In this document: positions 24,731-32,045 of the stretch, piece by piece | Layout of the letters: every line of letters starts with the position of its first letter | Numbering within the stretch: position 1 is the first letter of the stretch | Assembly (NCBI GenBank): GCA_020720045.1 | Contig: DYPH01000074.1 | Coordinates: 1-32,045, forward strand | DNA length: 32,045 nt | DNA from: Sorangium cellulosum | GTDB lineage: Bacteria > Myxococcota_A > Polyangia > Polyangiales > Polyangiaceae | Reading direction: 5' to 3' | Translations under genes and position numbers: made by a program | Notes under the pieces: generated by a model | What the model was told of the DNA's origin: nothing | What the model saw: only the letters and a program-made list of their open reading frames with translations | Databases searched by the model: none

Positions 24731-25530
24731 TGACCAACGCCCACCTCGGCTGGAGCTGCCTCTCCGACGCGCAAGCGGCCGAAGCGACGACCTTTCTTGC
24801 CGCGCGCTCCGCGGAACGGAGGCACGTTGTCGTCTACCTAAGCGGAGCCCACGCCTACGGCTTCCCTTCGCCGGACAGCGACCTCGATCTCAAGGCGGTC
24901 CACCTCGCCCCGTTGGAAGATCTATGCAGTCTGCATCCAAAACTCGGCGGCGCCGAGCGGACCGAATTCCCCAATGGGGTCGAGCTCGATTACTCATCGA
25001 ATGAACTCGAGTCGGTCCTTCATGGCTGTTTGAAGGGGAACGGGAACTACCTCGAGCGGCTCCTCGGCGTAACAACGCTCGTGGAAGACCCGTGTGTCGC
25101 CGAACTTCGTGGACTTGTTCGCGAGAACCTCTCGGCGCGCGCCTATCACCACTACCGCGGCTTTGCCTTTCGGCTCATGGAAGAGGCCAAGGTCAAACGG
25201 ACAGCAAAGAAGCTTCTCTACGTATTTCGTGCGACGCTGACCGGCGCTCATTTGCTGAAGACCGGCGAGATCGTCACCGACGTGACGAAGGTCATGCACC
25301 CCGACTTCGCCGATCTCGAAGAGCTTCTCGCGATCAAGCGGCGCGGGGAGGGGGCGCTCGTGAGCGGACCGGTCGATTGGTTCGCAAGGATCGATGCTGC
25401 CTTCGCGACCCTCGACGAGGCGCTGGCGACGACCGTCCTCCCGCCGGCGCCGGAGCGCATCGATCGCCTCGATTCCTGGTTTCGCGACACCCGCCTCGGG
25501 TATGCGCGGCGGGGCGACGGTTCCACCTGA
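24730..25530 (+). CDS. RlaP-family nucleotidyltransferase, second of a pair
   Basis: The 266-residue protein is a paralogue of the upstream gene product, closer in length to typical single-domain members. The motif SGAHAYGFPSPDSDLDLKAV gives Asp51 and Asp53; ELDYSSNELESVL supplies the third acid Asp87 five residues before Glu92, and KGNGNYLERLL matches the family's NP-x2-LE-x-L block. It therefore keeps the full predicted triad that the first copy has lost. ATG 24730 overlaps the preceding TGA as TGATG, which makes reinitiation likely; GTG 24727 is also possible. Substrate is unknown, presumably an RNA end or a protein. A cluster of inverted repeats follows the stop. Confidence 0.83.
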   Translation: MTNAHLGWSCLSDAQAAEATTFLAARSAERRHVVVYLSGAHAYGFPSPDSDLDLKAVHLAPLEDLCSLHPKLGGAERTEFPNGVELDYSSNELESVLHGCLKGNGNYLERLLGVTTLVEDPCVAELRGLVRENLSARAYHHYRGFAFRLMEEAKVKRTAKKLLYVFRATLTGAHLLKTGEIVTDVTKVMHPDFADLEELLAIKRRGEGALVSGPVDWFARIDAAFATLDEALATTVLPPAPERIDRLDSWFRDTRLGYARRGDGST

Positions 25531-25564
25531 ACCAACCGCGGTAGTTTCGACGCAGTGCACGATA

Positions 25565-25624
25565 GTTTGACCTCAAACGATTTCGCGATCATTGGCGAAA
25601 TTTGAGCGGCGTCACCGGGTGACG
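25565..25624. repeat. Cluster of overlapping inverted repeats after the RlaP pair
   Basis: Three dyads lie in 60 bp. GTTTGA-CC-TCAAAC (25565-25578) overlaps a long hairpin in which CTCAA and ATTTCGC (25572-25586) pair with GCGAAAT and TTGAG (25595-25606) around the loop GATCATTG, with a 3-nt bulge. CGTCACC-G-GGTGACG (25610-25624) follows. The first two share a strand, so only one can form at a time, as in a switch. No T-run follows, so it is not a standard terminator. It may be an operator, an RNA switch, or part of a structured RNA extending through a further G/C-rich fold to about 25690. Confidence 0.6.
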
Positions 25625-25718
25625 TCCGCCCCGTCCGTCCGCGAAGCGGGAGACGGCGGGGAGGTCTCCACGGACGCTTTTCCCCCCGAGAGGGTACAGA
25701 AACCGGTACTTTCGCGCC

Positions 25719-27635
25719 GTGTTTCGCCGTCTAGCCCTCCTCCCCGTCCTCGCCCTTGCCCCGCTCGTTACGGCCGTTTCCGGCGTCGCCTACGCCGACG
25801 AACCGGCCCCCGCTCCGCCTGCCGCCGGAAGCCCCGCCGCCGCGCCCATCGCTGGCGCCGCAGAAAAAGCGGCTCCGGCGAGCGAAGAAGCCGGCGCCGA
25901 CGATGACGATAGCCCTGTCACCGTCGCGCGACGGGGCCGACGCGCCCGCAGCGAAGAGTCGGGCACGGAAGCGGGCAACGGCGATCCGAGCCCCCGCGGC
26001 GGCGCGCGCCCCCTCGAACGAAAAGTCGTCGAGCCGTGGAGTGACGACGACGGCGTCCAGCCGAAACCGCGATTGAAGTTTGGCGACTACGGCTTTCGTG
26101 GCGGCCTCGAGCAACGTACAAACGCCGTCTGGATCCATCCGCTCGACGTCGTTTCCGAGACCGATCGCAAGTACTCGGCGATCGACCAGCGCCTCCGCCT
26201 CGACGGCTCTCTCGACTGGAAAGAGAAGGTGAAGGTCACCACCTCCGTCGACATCCTCGATGGCGTTCTGTGGGGTGACAACGGGACACCGGGCAATGGC
26301 GGGCCCGAGCCGTGGGCTGGGGCGAGCGTCAACACGAAGAACGTGAACGTCGGCCGCGTCTGTATGGTGCAGTCCAATCCTGCCGCCCCCGCCGACCCGC
26401 TCTCCTACAAGCTTGGGCTGTGCAACGCCGACCCGATCTACGTGCGCCGCCTTTATGTAGATATTCTCACCCCTTTCGGCCTTCTGCGCATCGGCCGCCA
26501 GGCGTTTACCGAGGGGGCCGGCGTACCGGTCAACGACGGCGACGGTCGCAAGAATCGCTTCGGCTATGCAGGGCGCGGCAACAACGTCGATCGCATCCTG
26601 TTTGCGACGAAGCCCCTCGAAGGCTTCAAGCCGAAGGAGCGCCGGAACCTCTCGGAAAGTGAGGGGCTTTTCCTCATCCTTGCCCTCGACAAGCTCGTCC
26701 AAGATCAGCCGCAAAAGTGGGGGGACGACCTCCAAGAGTTCACGAGCGGCTTCCGTTTCCTTGCGCCAAAGCTTGGCGACTTCCGCGACGTGGAGGGGCG
26801 CCTCACCCACACCTACCGCTGGGACAAGATCTACGGCACGAGCGTCAATGCTTTCGGCTTCCGGACGATGGGTAAGATTGGCCATTTCTCGGCCGGCATC
26901 GACGGCTCGGCGATCCTCGGATCGACCCGAGAGGTCTCCGAGGCTTTCCGTCTGATCACGAACGATCCGCCCGTCGCCCAGAAGATCCGGCAGGTGGGCG
27001 GTCGAGCCGTCATTCGTTACGACGTACCTGGCGAAAGTGCAAAAGATCCGCCGAAGTTCACCGCCTATCTCGAAGGCGACTACGCCAGCGGTGACGGCGA
27101 TCCGACGGTGAGCACGCCGCTGACCCAGTTCGTCTGGAGCGATGATTCAAACGTCGGTCTGCTGATGTTCAAACAGACGCTCAATTACCAGACCCAGCGG
27201 GCCGCGGCCGCCGCCAATGCGCTGCTGAAGAGCCTGAACGCGCCGACGTTCCCCGTCGACGCCGTCTGGACCCGAGGCTCCTTCACGAATGCGGTCGCCG
27301 CGTTCCCCCAGGTCGACTTCCGCCCGCGAAAGGACCTCCTCTTCCGCGGCGGCGCCCTCGTTGCCTGGAGCTCGGCAAACGTCAACGACCCCGTCCAGAG
27401 CCAGCAGCGCCGCGACGGCAAGACGATCCAGGACGATCTGGTCAACTTCGCCGGCGGGAAAGCCGGGAAATTTTACGGTGTTGAGCTCGATGGGCGCGTC
27501 CAGTTCCGCGCCTACGAGCACGTCGCCTTCGACCTCGAAGGGGCCGTCCTCTTCCCCGGCGACGCCTTCCAGAACGCCGATGGCTACGCGGCCCGCAGCT
27601 TCCTCGTTCAGGGGCGCTCCACCGTCTTTTTCTGA
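25719..27635 (+). CDS. Outer-membrane beta-barrel protein (alginate-export/porin-like, tentative)
   Basis: The N-terminus is a signal peptide (FRRLALLPVLALAPLVTAVSGVAYA, cleavage before DE), followed by ~90 disordered residues rich in Ala, Pro and acidic residues. From ~120 there are repeated amphipathic strands (FGDYGFRGGLEQRTNAVW, RLRLDGSLDWKEKVKVTTSV, RRLYVDILTPFGLLRIGRQAF, FTAYLEGDYASGDGD), and the protein ends in GRSTVFF with a terminal Phe. It resembles large outer-membrane porins of the alginate-export type. The start is a GTG at 25719 with no clear ribosome binding site. Two genes follow within 12 and 16 bp, so this heads a three-gene operon. Confidence 0.8.
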   Translation: MFRRLALLPVLALAPLVTAVSGVAYADEPAPAPPAAGSPAAAPIAGAAEKAAPASEEAGADDDDSPVTVARRGRRARSEESGTEAGNGDPSPRGGARPLERKVVEPWSDDDGVQPKPRLKFGDYGFRGGLEQRTNAVWIHPLDVVSETDRKYSAIDQRLRLDGSLDWKEKVKVTTSVDILDGVLWGDNGTPGNGGPEPWAGASVNTKNVNVGRVCMVQSNPAAPADPLSYKLGLCNADPIYVRRLYVDILTPFGLLRIGRQAFTEGAGVPVNDGDGRKNRFGYAGRGNNVDRILFATKPLEGFKPKERRNLSESEGLFLILALDKLVQDQPQKWGDDLQEFTSGFRFLAPKLGDFRDVEGRLTHTYRWDKIYGTSVNAFGFRTMGKIGHFSAGIDGSAILGSTREVSEAFRLITNDPPVAQKIRQVGGRAVIRYDVPGESAKDPPKFTAYLEGDYASGDGDPTVSTPLTQFVWSDDSNVGLLMFKQTLNYQTQRAAAAANALLKSLNAPTFPVDAVWTRGSFTNAVAAFPQVDFRPRKDLLFRGGALVAWSSANVNDPVQSQQRRDGKTIQDDLVNFAGGKAGKFYGVELDGRVQFRAYEHVAFDLEGAVLFPGDAFQNADGYAARSFLVQGRSTVFF

Positions 27636-27646
27636 GGAGCACGAAC

Positions 27647-28783
27647 ATGACTGTATCCCACACCTACTCGACCCCCATGCTCCGTCGCTCGCTCCTCGGC
27701 ACCACCTTCGGCCTCGCGCTTCGCGGCGCCGTACCGACCTTCTTCGCCGTCGCCCTCGCCGCGGGGACTGGCTGTGAAGTCTTCCAGGCGGCGCCAGAAC
27801 CGTCGATTGTTGGCGCCGTGAACGGCGTCCTCCCCGACGCGAATGCGCCATTGACGGTCCGCTTTGACAAGCCGATCAAGCCGGAGACGCTCACGCTCTA
27901 CGTGACGATCCTCGACCTCGACGACGAGGGGAACCTCGCCGACGAACGGGGCGACGACACCGTGACTCTCGAATACCTGGCCGCCTACTTCTCCGGCGAG
28001 GGGCAACAGGCGGATGTCACGATTTCGGAAGACAAACAGTCGATTACGCTTCAGCCGAAGGTCCCCTTCCCCGTCGGCACCAAGCTCGCCGTCGTCGTGA
28101 ACGGTGGCCTTGAGGGGGAGAACGGCGTGAAGACCGTCGCCCGTCGCCGGCTCCCCTTCGGCTTCGACTTCAAATGCGCCGGCACCGGCAGCAAGATCAT
28201 GAAATCGGGCGCCTACTTCTTCCTCCTCAACGTCGAATCCCCCCTCCAGGCCCAGATCCAGCTCTATGCCGATTTGCGGATCGACGAAAAGACCGGGATC
28301 GTGCGCGGCCAGTTCACCAACGCCGACCGCCTCGCGAACGAAGGCAAATGCACGCCCGCCTGCTCGGCGGCGCAGGTCTGCGAGACGCTCCCCGGCCCGG
28401 CCACGTGCATCGCCCCCTCCGGAAAAGCTCAGAATATTGACGCATTTGCCGACTTCGTCCCGAACAACAGCGCTCCGGCTGGCTACTCGTTCACCGTCGA
28501 TGGCTGCGTGGAAGACCTCGCGGGTGGCGGCGTTGCGTTTGCGACGAAGGCGACCGATCTCGTGACGACCGAGCCGCCGGTGACCGTCCGCGGACTCACC
28601 GTCGTGAGCCAGTTCCGTCCGAAGAAGGGCGCCCCCGAGATCCTCGAGGCGTCCGGTTCTGGCTCGGGGAGCCAGGCGCTCCTCGGCGGGTCGCCGCTCG
28701 GCGCCGCCAAGGGGACGATCCTCGGCCGCTCGCTGACCGCCGCCGAGACGCCGGCCGGCATTCTGGCGCCCCCTGGCCTTTGA
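27647..28783 (+). CDS. Lipoprotein with Ig-like (SbsA-type) domain
   Basis: A long signal region ends in GTGC (Cys43). The mature protein opens with an SbsA/Big-type Ig-like domain: GAVNGVLPDANAPLTVRFDKPIKPETLTLYVTILD, VTISEDKQSITLQPKVPFPVGTKLAVVVNGGL. A Cys-containing region follows (KCTPACSAAQVCETLPGPATC), probably disulfide-bonded. No enzyme motif is seen. The ribosome binding site is strong (GAGGAG) and lies right behind the porin-like gene, so the lipoprotein may be its surface partner. ATG 27677 is an alternative start. Confidence 0.78.
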   Translation: MTVSHTYSTPMLRRSLLGTTFGLALRGAVPTFFAVALAAGTGCEVFQAAPEPSIVGAVNGVLPDANAPLTVRFDKPIKPETLTLYVTILDLDDEGNLADERGDDTVTLEYLAAYFSGEGQQADVTISEDKQSITLQPKVPFPVGTKLAVVVNGGLEGENGVKTVARRRLPFGFDFKCAGTGSKIMKSGAYFFLLNVESPLQAQIQLYADLRIDEKTGIVRGQFTNADRLANEGKCTPACSAAQVCETLPGPATCIAPSGKAQNIDAFADFVPNNSAPAGYSFTVDGCVEDLAGGGVAFATKATDLVTTEPPVTVRGLTVVSQFRPKKGAPEILEASGSGSGSQALLGGSPLGAAKGTILGRSLTAAETPAGILAPPGL

Positions 28784-28799
28784 GCGGGCGGAAGATCCT

Positions 28800-29828
28800 A
28801 TGAATCCGACCCCTTCGTCACTGCCGACGCGCTTCTCGTCCCTCGCCGACCTCGCGCGCCTCCCCTGGTTCACCGCCCTGGAAGATCGCGTCGTCGTCTC
28901 CGACGACTCCATCGGCCCGATCGTCGACGTCCACGCCCATGTGGCGCTCGCCTACGTCCGCCCGATGCAGCTCGATCTGAACCGGGCGTGGCCGCGCACC
29001 GAGTACTATTTGCCCTCCTGCTGCGCGCTCGATCTCCTCCCCTACGTCAATCGCAACTTCCCCCCGGCGGAACTTGCGGCAATGAAGAAGGATCTCGTCG
29101 GCAACGCGATGAACGATCGCGGCATGCGGCGCACGCACACCGTGCCGAACCTCGTCAAAGAAATGGACGAACTCGGCATCGTTCGCACCTGCCTGCTGCC
29201 GATCGACTTCCCGGTACTCAGTGAAAATGCGCGCCACGCCATCGACGCCGGCAAGAACGATCCGCGCATCGTATCCTTTGGAAGTGTGCACCCCTATGCC
29301 AAGGATCCCAAGGGGAAGCTCGCCGAGCAGGCCCACCGCGGGATCCATGGGGTGAAGGTCCACCCGAACATCCAGATGGTCCGGCCGGACGCGGCGCGCG
29401 CGATGGATCTCTATCGGTATTGCGCCGATGCGAACTTGCCGGTCCTCTGGCATTGCGGACCTGTCGGCATTGAACCGGCCCTCGGGCGCTACCTCACCCA
29501 GGTGAAGTGGTACGAGAAGCCGATCGCGGAAAATCCGAAGACGACCTTCATCCTCGGCCACTCGGGCGCCCTCCAGTACAAGGCGGCCCTCGATTTGATG
29601 AACCGCTACCCGAACGTCTACTGCGAGACCTCTTCGCTCGGTCTCGTGGCGATCCGCGAGTTCATTGAGCGGGGGGACACGAACCGCATGCTCTTCGGGA
29701 GCGATTGGCCCTTCTACCACCAGGCGATCCCGCTCGCGAAAGTGCTCATCGCGACAGAAGATCGCAAAGACGTGCGCGCGAAGATCCTCCGCGACAACGC
29801 CCTGAAACTGCTCCGGATCGAGGTCTAG
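28800..29828 (+). CDS. Amidohydrolase-family metal-dependent hydrolase
   Basis: The 342-residue cytosolic protein has the metal ligands of the amidohydrolase 2 group: VDVHAHVAL (His45, His47), GVKVHPN (Lys186 region), VLWHCGP (His218), ILGHSGAL (His254) and LFGSDWPF (Asp302). Family members hydrolyse or decarboxylate small cyclic or aromatic compounds; the substrate is not evident. It starts 16 bp after the lipoprotein gene with a GGAAGA site. The operon context suggests uptake of a compound through the barrel and its breakdown here. The last codon overlaps the stop of the opposing gene as CTAG (29825-29828). Confidence 0.87.
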   Translation: MNPTPSSLPTRFSSLADLARLPWFTALEDRVVVSDDSIGPIVDVHAHVALAYVRPMQLDLNRAWPRTEYYLPSCCALDLLPYVNRNFPPAELAAMKKDLVGNAMNDRGMRRTHTVPNLVKEMDELGIVRTCLLPIDFPVLSENARHAIDAGKNDPRIVSFGSVHPYAKDPKGKLAEQAHRGIHGVKVHPNIQMVRPDAARAMDLYRYCADANLPVLWHCGPVGIEPALGRYLTQVKWYEKPIAENPKTTFILGHSGALQYKAALDLMNRYPNVYCETSSLGLVAIREFIERGDTNRMLFGSDWPFYHQAIPLAKVLIATEDRKDVRAKILRDNALKLLRIEV

Positions 29829-30409
29829 CTCGCGGCTGGATCCGTGCTCGCCGTGCTCGCCGTGATCGCGGCACCTGCTCGTCCGCCCGGAACCGCCGTA
29901 GGCGGTGAGGAAACGGCGAGCACGGATGGACCGGCCCGACGGAGGCGGCGGAGCCCGAGGAAACTCCAGCGGGCGACTCCGCCCTCGTCGGCGACGGCGC
30001 AGTAGACGCTCTCGGCATCGACGCTCTCGGCGATCGCGAAGGCCCAGGCCCAGGCGATTTGGGAATCGTCGGTGGTTCCGCGCGTGGGGACCCCTTCGAC
30101 GGGTGGGGCGACGGCGGCCGGCGGGAGGCTCCGGTTCGCCCAGCCGGCGAGGAGGCTGCCGTTTGTCGGGATCCAGCTCCCGAGGAAGGTCGCGTCGGCG
30201 ACGGCGACAAGCTTCCCGGTCGCGGCGTCCTCCCAGGAGACGGCCGGCACGGGGGCGCTCGTTCCGAGCTCTCCCAGTCCGGCTCGGCCGTCCCCCTCAC
30301 TTCGTGAGGACGGACCGAGCCCCTCAAGGTCGACGCGGAAGGTAGCGTCGGTCGCGCCGTAAAAGGCGAGCTGCGCGGCGAGGAGGTCTTGGCGGTCGTC
30401 CCAGATCAT
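29825..30409 (-). CDS. Hypothetical protein
   Basis: A soluble protein of about 194 residues with no signal peptide and no motif I recognise. The middle has a strand/helix mixture (KLVAVADATFLGSWIPTNGSLLAGWANRS, SQIAWAWAFAIAESVDAESVYCAVADEG) and the C-terminus is rich in Ala, Pro, Ser and Thr. The frame is open upstream to 30844, but that part overlaps the next gene and has no start that looks better than ATG 30409. It lies 31 bp behind a membrane-protein gene on the same strand and may be its partner. Confidence 0.5.
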   Translation of the reverse strand: MIWDDRQDLLAAQLAFYGATDATFRVDLEGLGPSSRSEGDGRAGLGELGTSAPVPAVSWEDAATGKLVAVADATFLGSWIPTNGSLLAGWANRSLPPAAVAPPVEGVPTRGTTDDSQIAWAWAFAIAESVDAESVYCAVADEGGVARWSFLGLRRLRRAGPSVLAVSSPPTAVPGGRAGAAITASTASTDPAAS

Positions 30410-30440
30410 CGCGGGACGGTGGTCACCGCGGCGGGGGGCG

Positions 30441-31106
30441 TCAAGCGGTCGGCGGGACGGGGCGGACCAACCGGAGGGCGGCGACGGTGAAGAACCCGGC
30501 GGCGAGCACGAGGCCGATCGCGAGCGGGAGCGACCAACGGGCCGAGGCGGGCGTCTCCCCGTCGACGATGATCCAGGCGTTTTCTCCGATCCCGGCGGCG
30601 CCAGCGAGGCCCCGAAAGCGAGGCCCGGCGGCGACGATCGGCACGAGGCGCCCACGAAAACGGTCCGGCGGGACGAAGCGGCCGTTCTCCGAGCGCTCGG
30701 GGACGGCGACCTCGACGTAGAGGTCGTTGCGCCCGACGACCGGGAGCACCCGGAAGCTGCCGCGGCGGAAGGGGCGCTCGTAACGGACGCTCCCGGCGAC
30801 GCCGACGGCCCCGGTCGCCGTGGCGAGGCGGTTCGGAATGGCACCAGCGGGGAGCCCCTCTTCGAGGCGGACGTCGAGGGGGGCGGCGGCGTCCGAAAGC
30901 GCGTAGCCGACGTCGTGGCGGAGCGAAACGCTCATCGCGAGCGAAGCGACGGCGGCGGCGACGAGCAGCCCAACGGCGCGGCTCCGGGAGCCCTTCGGCG
31001 GGTCGGGCAGGGCGAGCAGCTCGGGGTCGAGTTCCTCCACGCCAGAAACCGGCCCCGACGTCGGGTCGGGGAGCGCGTGGTTGGAGGAAGGGAGCGGGAT
31101 CGCCAT
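30441..31106 (-). CDS. Two-helix membrane protein with periplasmic domain, function unknown
   Basis: 221 residues: a Pro-rich cytoplasmic N-terminus, membrane helix 1 (AVGLLVAAAVASLAMSVSL, ~44-62), a ~130-residue beta-rich periplasmic domain (GAVGVAGSVRYERPFRRGSFRVLPVVGRNDLYVEVAVP ... RGRLVPIVAAG), then helix 2 (LPLAIGLVLAAGFFTVAALRL) near the C-terminus. Its topology is like SURF1-type assembly proteins, but no diagnostic motif supports that. ATG 31106 has a GAGG element close by. It diverges from the zinc-ribbon gene. Confidence 0.68.
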   Translation of the reverse strand: MAIPLPSSNHALPDPTSGPVSGVEELDPELLALPDPPKGSRSRAVGLLVAAAVASLAMSVSLRHDVGYALSDAAAPLDVRLEEGLPAGAIPNRLATATGAVGVAGSVRYERPFRRGSFRVLPVVGRNDLYVEVAVPERSENGRFVPPDRFRGRLVPIVAAGPRFRGLAGAAGIGENAWIIVDGETPASARWSLPLAIGLVLAAGFFTVAALRLVRPVPPTA

Positions 31107-31352
31107 AGCGCCTCGGGGAGTTCGAGCAGAGGGGGAAGCTAGCAGGAGTCAGAAAGCGAATCGGAGGAGAAAGTTCCCGAGAAAAGGTAGAAATGGGCCG
31201 CCCCTTTGCCGTATCCTAGCAGGCATTGGGTCGGGAGCTCGAAAGCCCGCCGCCCGCAGGCCCGCTTCCGCGGGGATTTCCTGCCCTTTGCTGTCCGTTC
31301 CCTTTGCCCTCGCCGGTCGCCGGTCGGGGGGCCCCGCTCGGAGTCTCACGGT

Positions 31353-31886
31353 ATGTCCAAGAAGAACGTCATCTGTCCGTCTTGTGGCTTCGGCAAGAAT
31401 CCGCCGGGGGCCACGCGCTGCGCCTCGTGCGGCGCCAAGATCGACGACGAATCGCTCGCCCAGGCGAAAGCGGGCGGCGGGAAGGCGATGCAGCAGGAGG
31501 GGATCGACGTCCTCTGGACGGTCATCGCGACCGTCGTCCAGGCGCTCCTCACGGGGGCGATCATCTTCGGCCTCCCGGCGGTCGTCGGCGCCCTCGACTT
31601 CGAGGGGGGCAACGGCATGGTGAGCTGCATCCCGATCTGGTTCGTCGGTGGGGTCATCGTCGGGTTGATTTCGCCCGGTCGCACCTTCCTGGAGCCGGTC
31701 ATCGGGAGCTTTGTCGTTGCGATTCCGACGACCTACCTCCTCGTCCAGAGCCAGACGGTCCGCGTGCTGCCGACGTTCCTCTACGTGGTCATGGCGGCGA
31801 TCGGCGTGCTCTTCACGCTCATCGGCTCCTACCTCGGCGAGCGCATCCAGCTCGGCCCCGCCCCGAAGGCGGTCCCGGCGACCTGA
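31353..31886 (+). CDS. Zinc-ribbon membrane protein
   Basis: 177 residues. The N-terminus carries a zinc-ribbon (ICPSCGFGKNPPGATRCASCGAK, two CxxC pairs). The rest has four hydrophobic segments (WTVIATVVQALLTGAIIFGLPAVV, VSCIPIWFVGGVIVGLI, VIGSFVVAIPTTYLLV, VLPTFLYVVMAAIGVLFTLIG). It is an integral inner-membrane protein of unknown role. ATG 31353 fits the ribbon start; the open frame to 31206 carries no homology. It is followed by a strong terminator. Confidence 0.82.
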   Translation: MSKKNVICPSCGFGKNPPGATRCASCGAKIDDESLAQAKAGGGKAMQQEGIDVLWTVIATVVQALLTGAIIFGLPAVVGALDFEGGNGMVSCIPIWFVGGVIVGLISPGRTFLEPVIGSFVVAIPTTYLLVQSQTVRVLPTFLYVVMAAIGVLFTLIGSYLGERIQLGPAPKAVPAT

Positions 31887-31911
31887 CGGCCCCGTGCCAC
31901 GGTCCGAAACG

Positions 31912-31941
31912 AGCCCTTCCAGCGATGGAGGGGCTTTTTTC
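31912..31941 (+). terminator. Rho-independent terminator after the zinc-ribbon gene
   Basis: AGCCCTTCCA pairs with TGGAGGGGCT (one wobble) around a GCGA loop, followed by six T residues. It starts 26 bp after the stop codon. Confidence 0.92.
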
Positions 31942-31976
31942 TTGGGCAAACCGAGCGCTCCAGCAGGGCGTTCGAA

Positions 31977-32045
31977 CGAGCCTGGAGGCTCAAACCACCG
32001 ACTCGCGAGGCGGTCCGGCGAGCCTCGAGGCTCAAACCACCGACT
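31977..32045. repeat. Direct repeat with internal palindrome, cut by the window end
   Basis: Two copies of a 27-bp unit (31977-32003 and 32019-32045) differ by one base and are 15 bp apart, a 42-bp period. Each opens with the palindrome GAGCCTCGAGGCTC (GAGCCTGGAGGCTC in copy 1) and closes with AAACCACCGACT. The second copy runs to the last base, so the array may continue. The 15-bp gap is too short for a CRISPR spacer. Confidence 0.85.

Noticed and set aside
25572-25606. Rho-independent terminator after the RlaP pair
   Set aside because: The stem is good but no T-run follows on either strand, so it is listed as a structured inverted repeat instead.
25731-26885. Minus-strand open frame under the porin-like gene
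   Set aside because: Antisense shadow; the plus frame has a signal peptide and barrel strands.
31977-32045. CRISPR array at the window end
   Set aside because: The gap between copies is only 15 bp, too short for a spacer, and no cas gene is in the window.

Overview
This window looks like a chromosomal segment from a GC-rich Myxococcota-type (former Deltaproteobacteria) bacterium. Supporting signs are the many lipoproteins and outer-membrane barrels, a MopE-type DDNCNG..DEGC motif, a response regulator fused to a DUF4388-like domain next to a roadblock-like protein, and an NtrC-type activator carrying the GAFTDA variant. The genus cannot be named from sequence alone. I see no phage, integrase, insertion sequence or CRISPR array.

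Layout, left to right. 100-4102 (+): a sulfatase-fold protein with an uncertain N-terminus, a YqeY protein and a large alpha/beta-hydrolase lipoprotein. 4107-7529 (-): a histidine kinase, a DUF4388 response regulator and a roadblock-like protein as one signalling operon, with a metallophosphoesterase at its end. 7749-10026 (-): housekeeping genes, with heme oxygenase, rpsT (S20) with its own promoter, structured leader and terminator, a secreted esterase lipoprotein, and tRNA-Glu(UUC) with a clear terminator. 10027-10683 has no convincing gene. 10684-13269: an M28 peptidase converging on a sigma54 activator.

13401-18666 (-): a YacG - outer-membrane barrel - PrsW-like operon; a membrane-bound Fe-S/heme oxidoreductase resembling ETF:(methyl)menaquinone oxidoreductases, with a good promoter and terminator; and a MopE-motif lipoprotein coupled to a 890-residue HEAT-repeat membrane protein that runs on to 21335. 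21527-23331 (+): a MutT-type Nudix hydrolase and two lipoproteins. 23414-25530 (+): two adjacent, translationally coupled nucleotidyltransferases of the RlaP (COG3541) family, the family linked to RNA repair, followed by a compact stretch of overlapping inverted repeats. 25719-29828 (+): an outer-membrane barrel, a lipoprotein and an amidohydrolase in one operon. 29825-31106 (-): two unrecognised proteins. 31353-31886 (+): a zinc-ribbon membrane protein with a strong terminator. The window ends inside a direct repeat whose unit contains a palindrome.

The best candidate for something under-described is the RlaP pair with the switch-like inverted repeats behind it. The two paralogues differ at the third predicted catalytic carboxylate, and no known RNA-repair ligase lies nearby. 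That reading combines what the sequence shows with family knowledge and inference.
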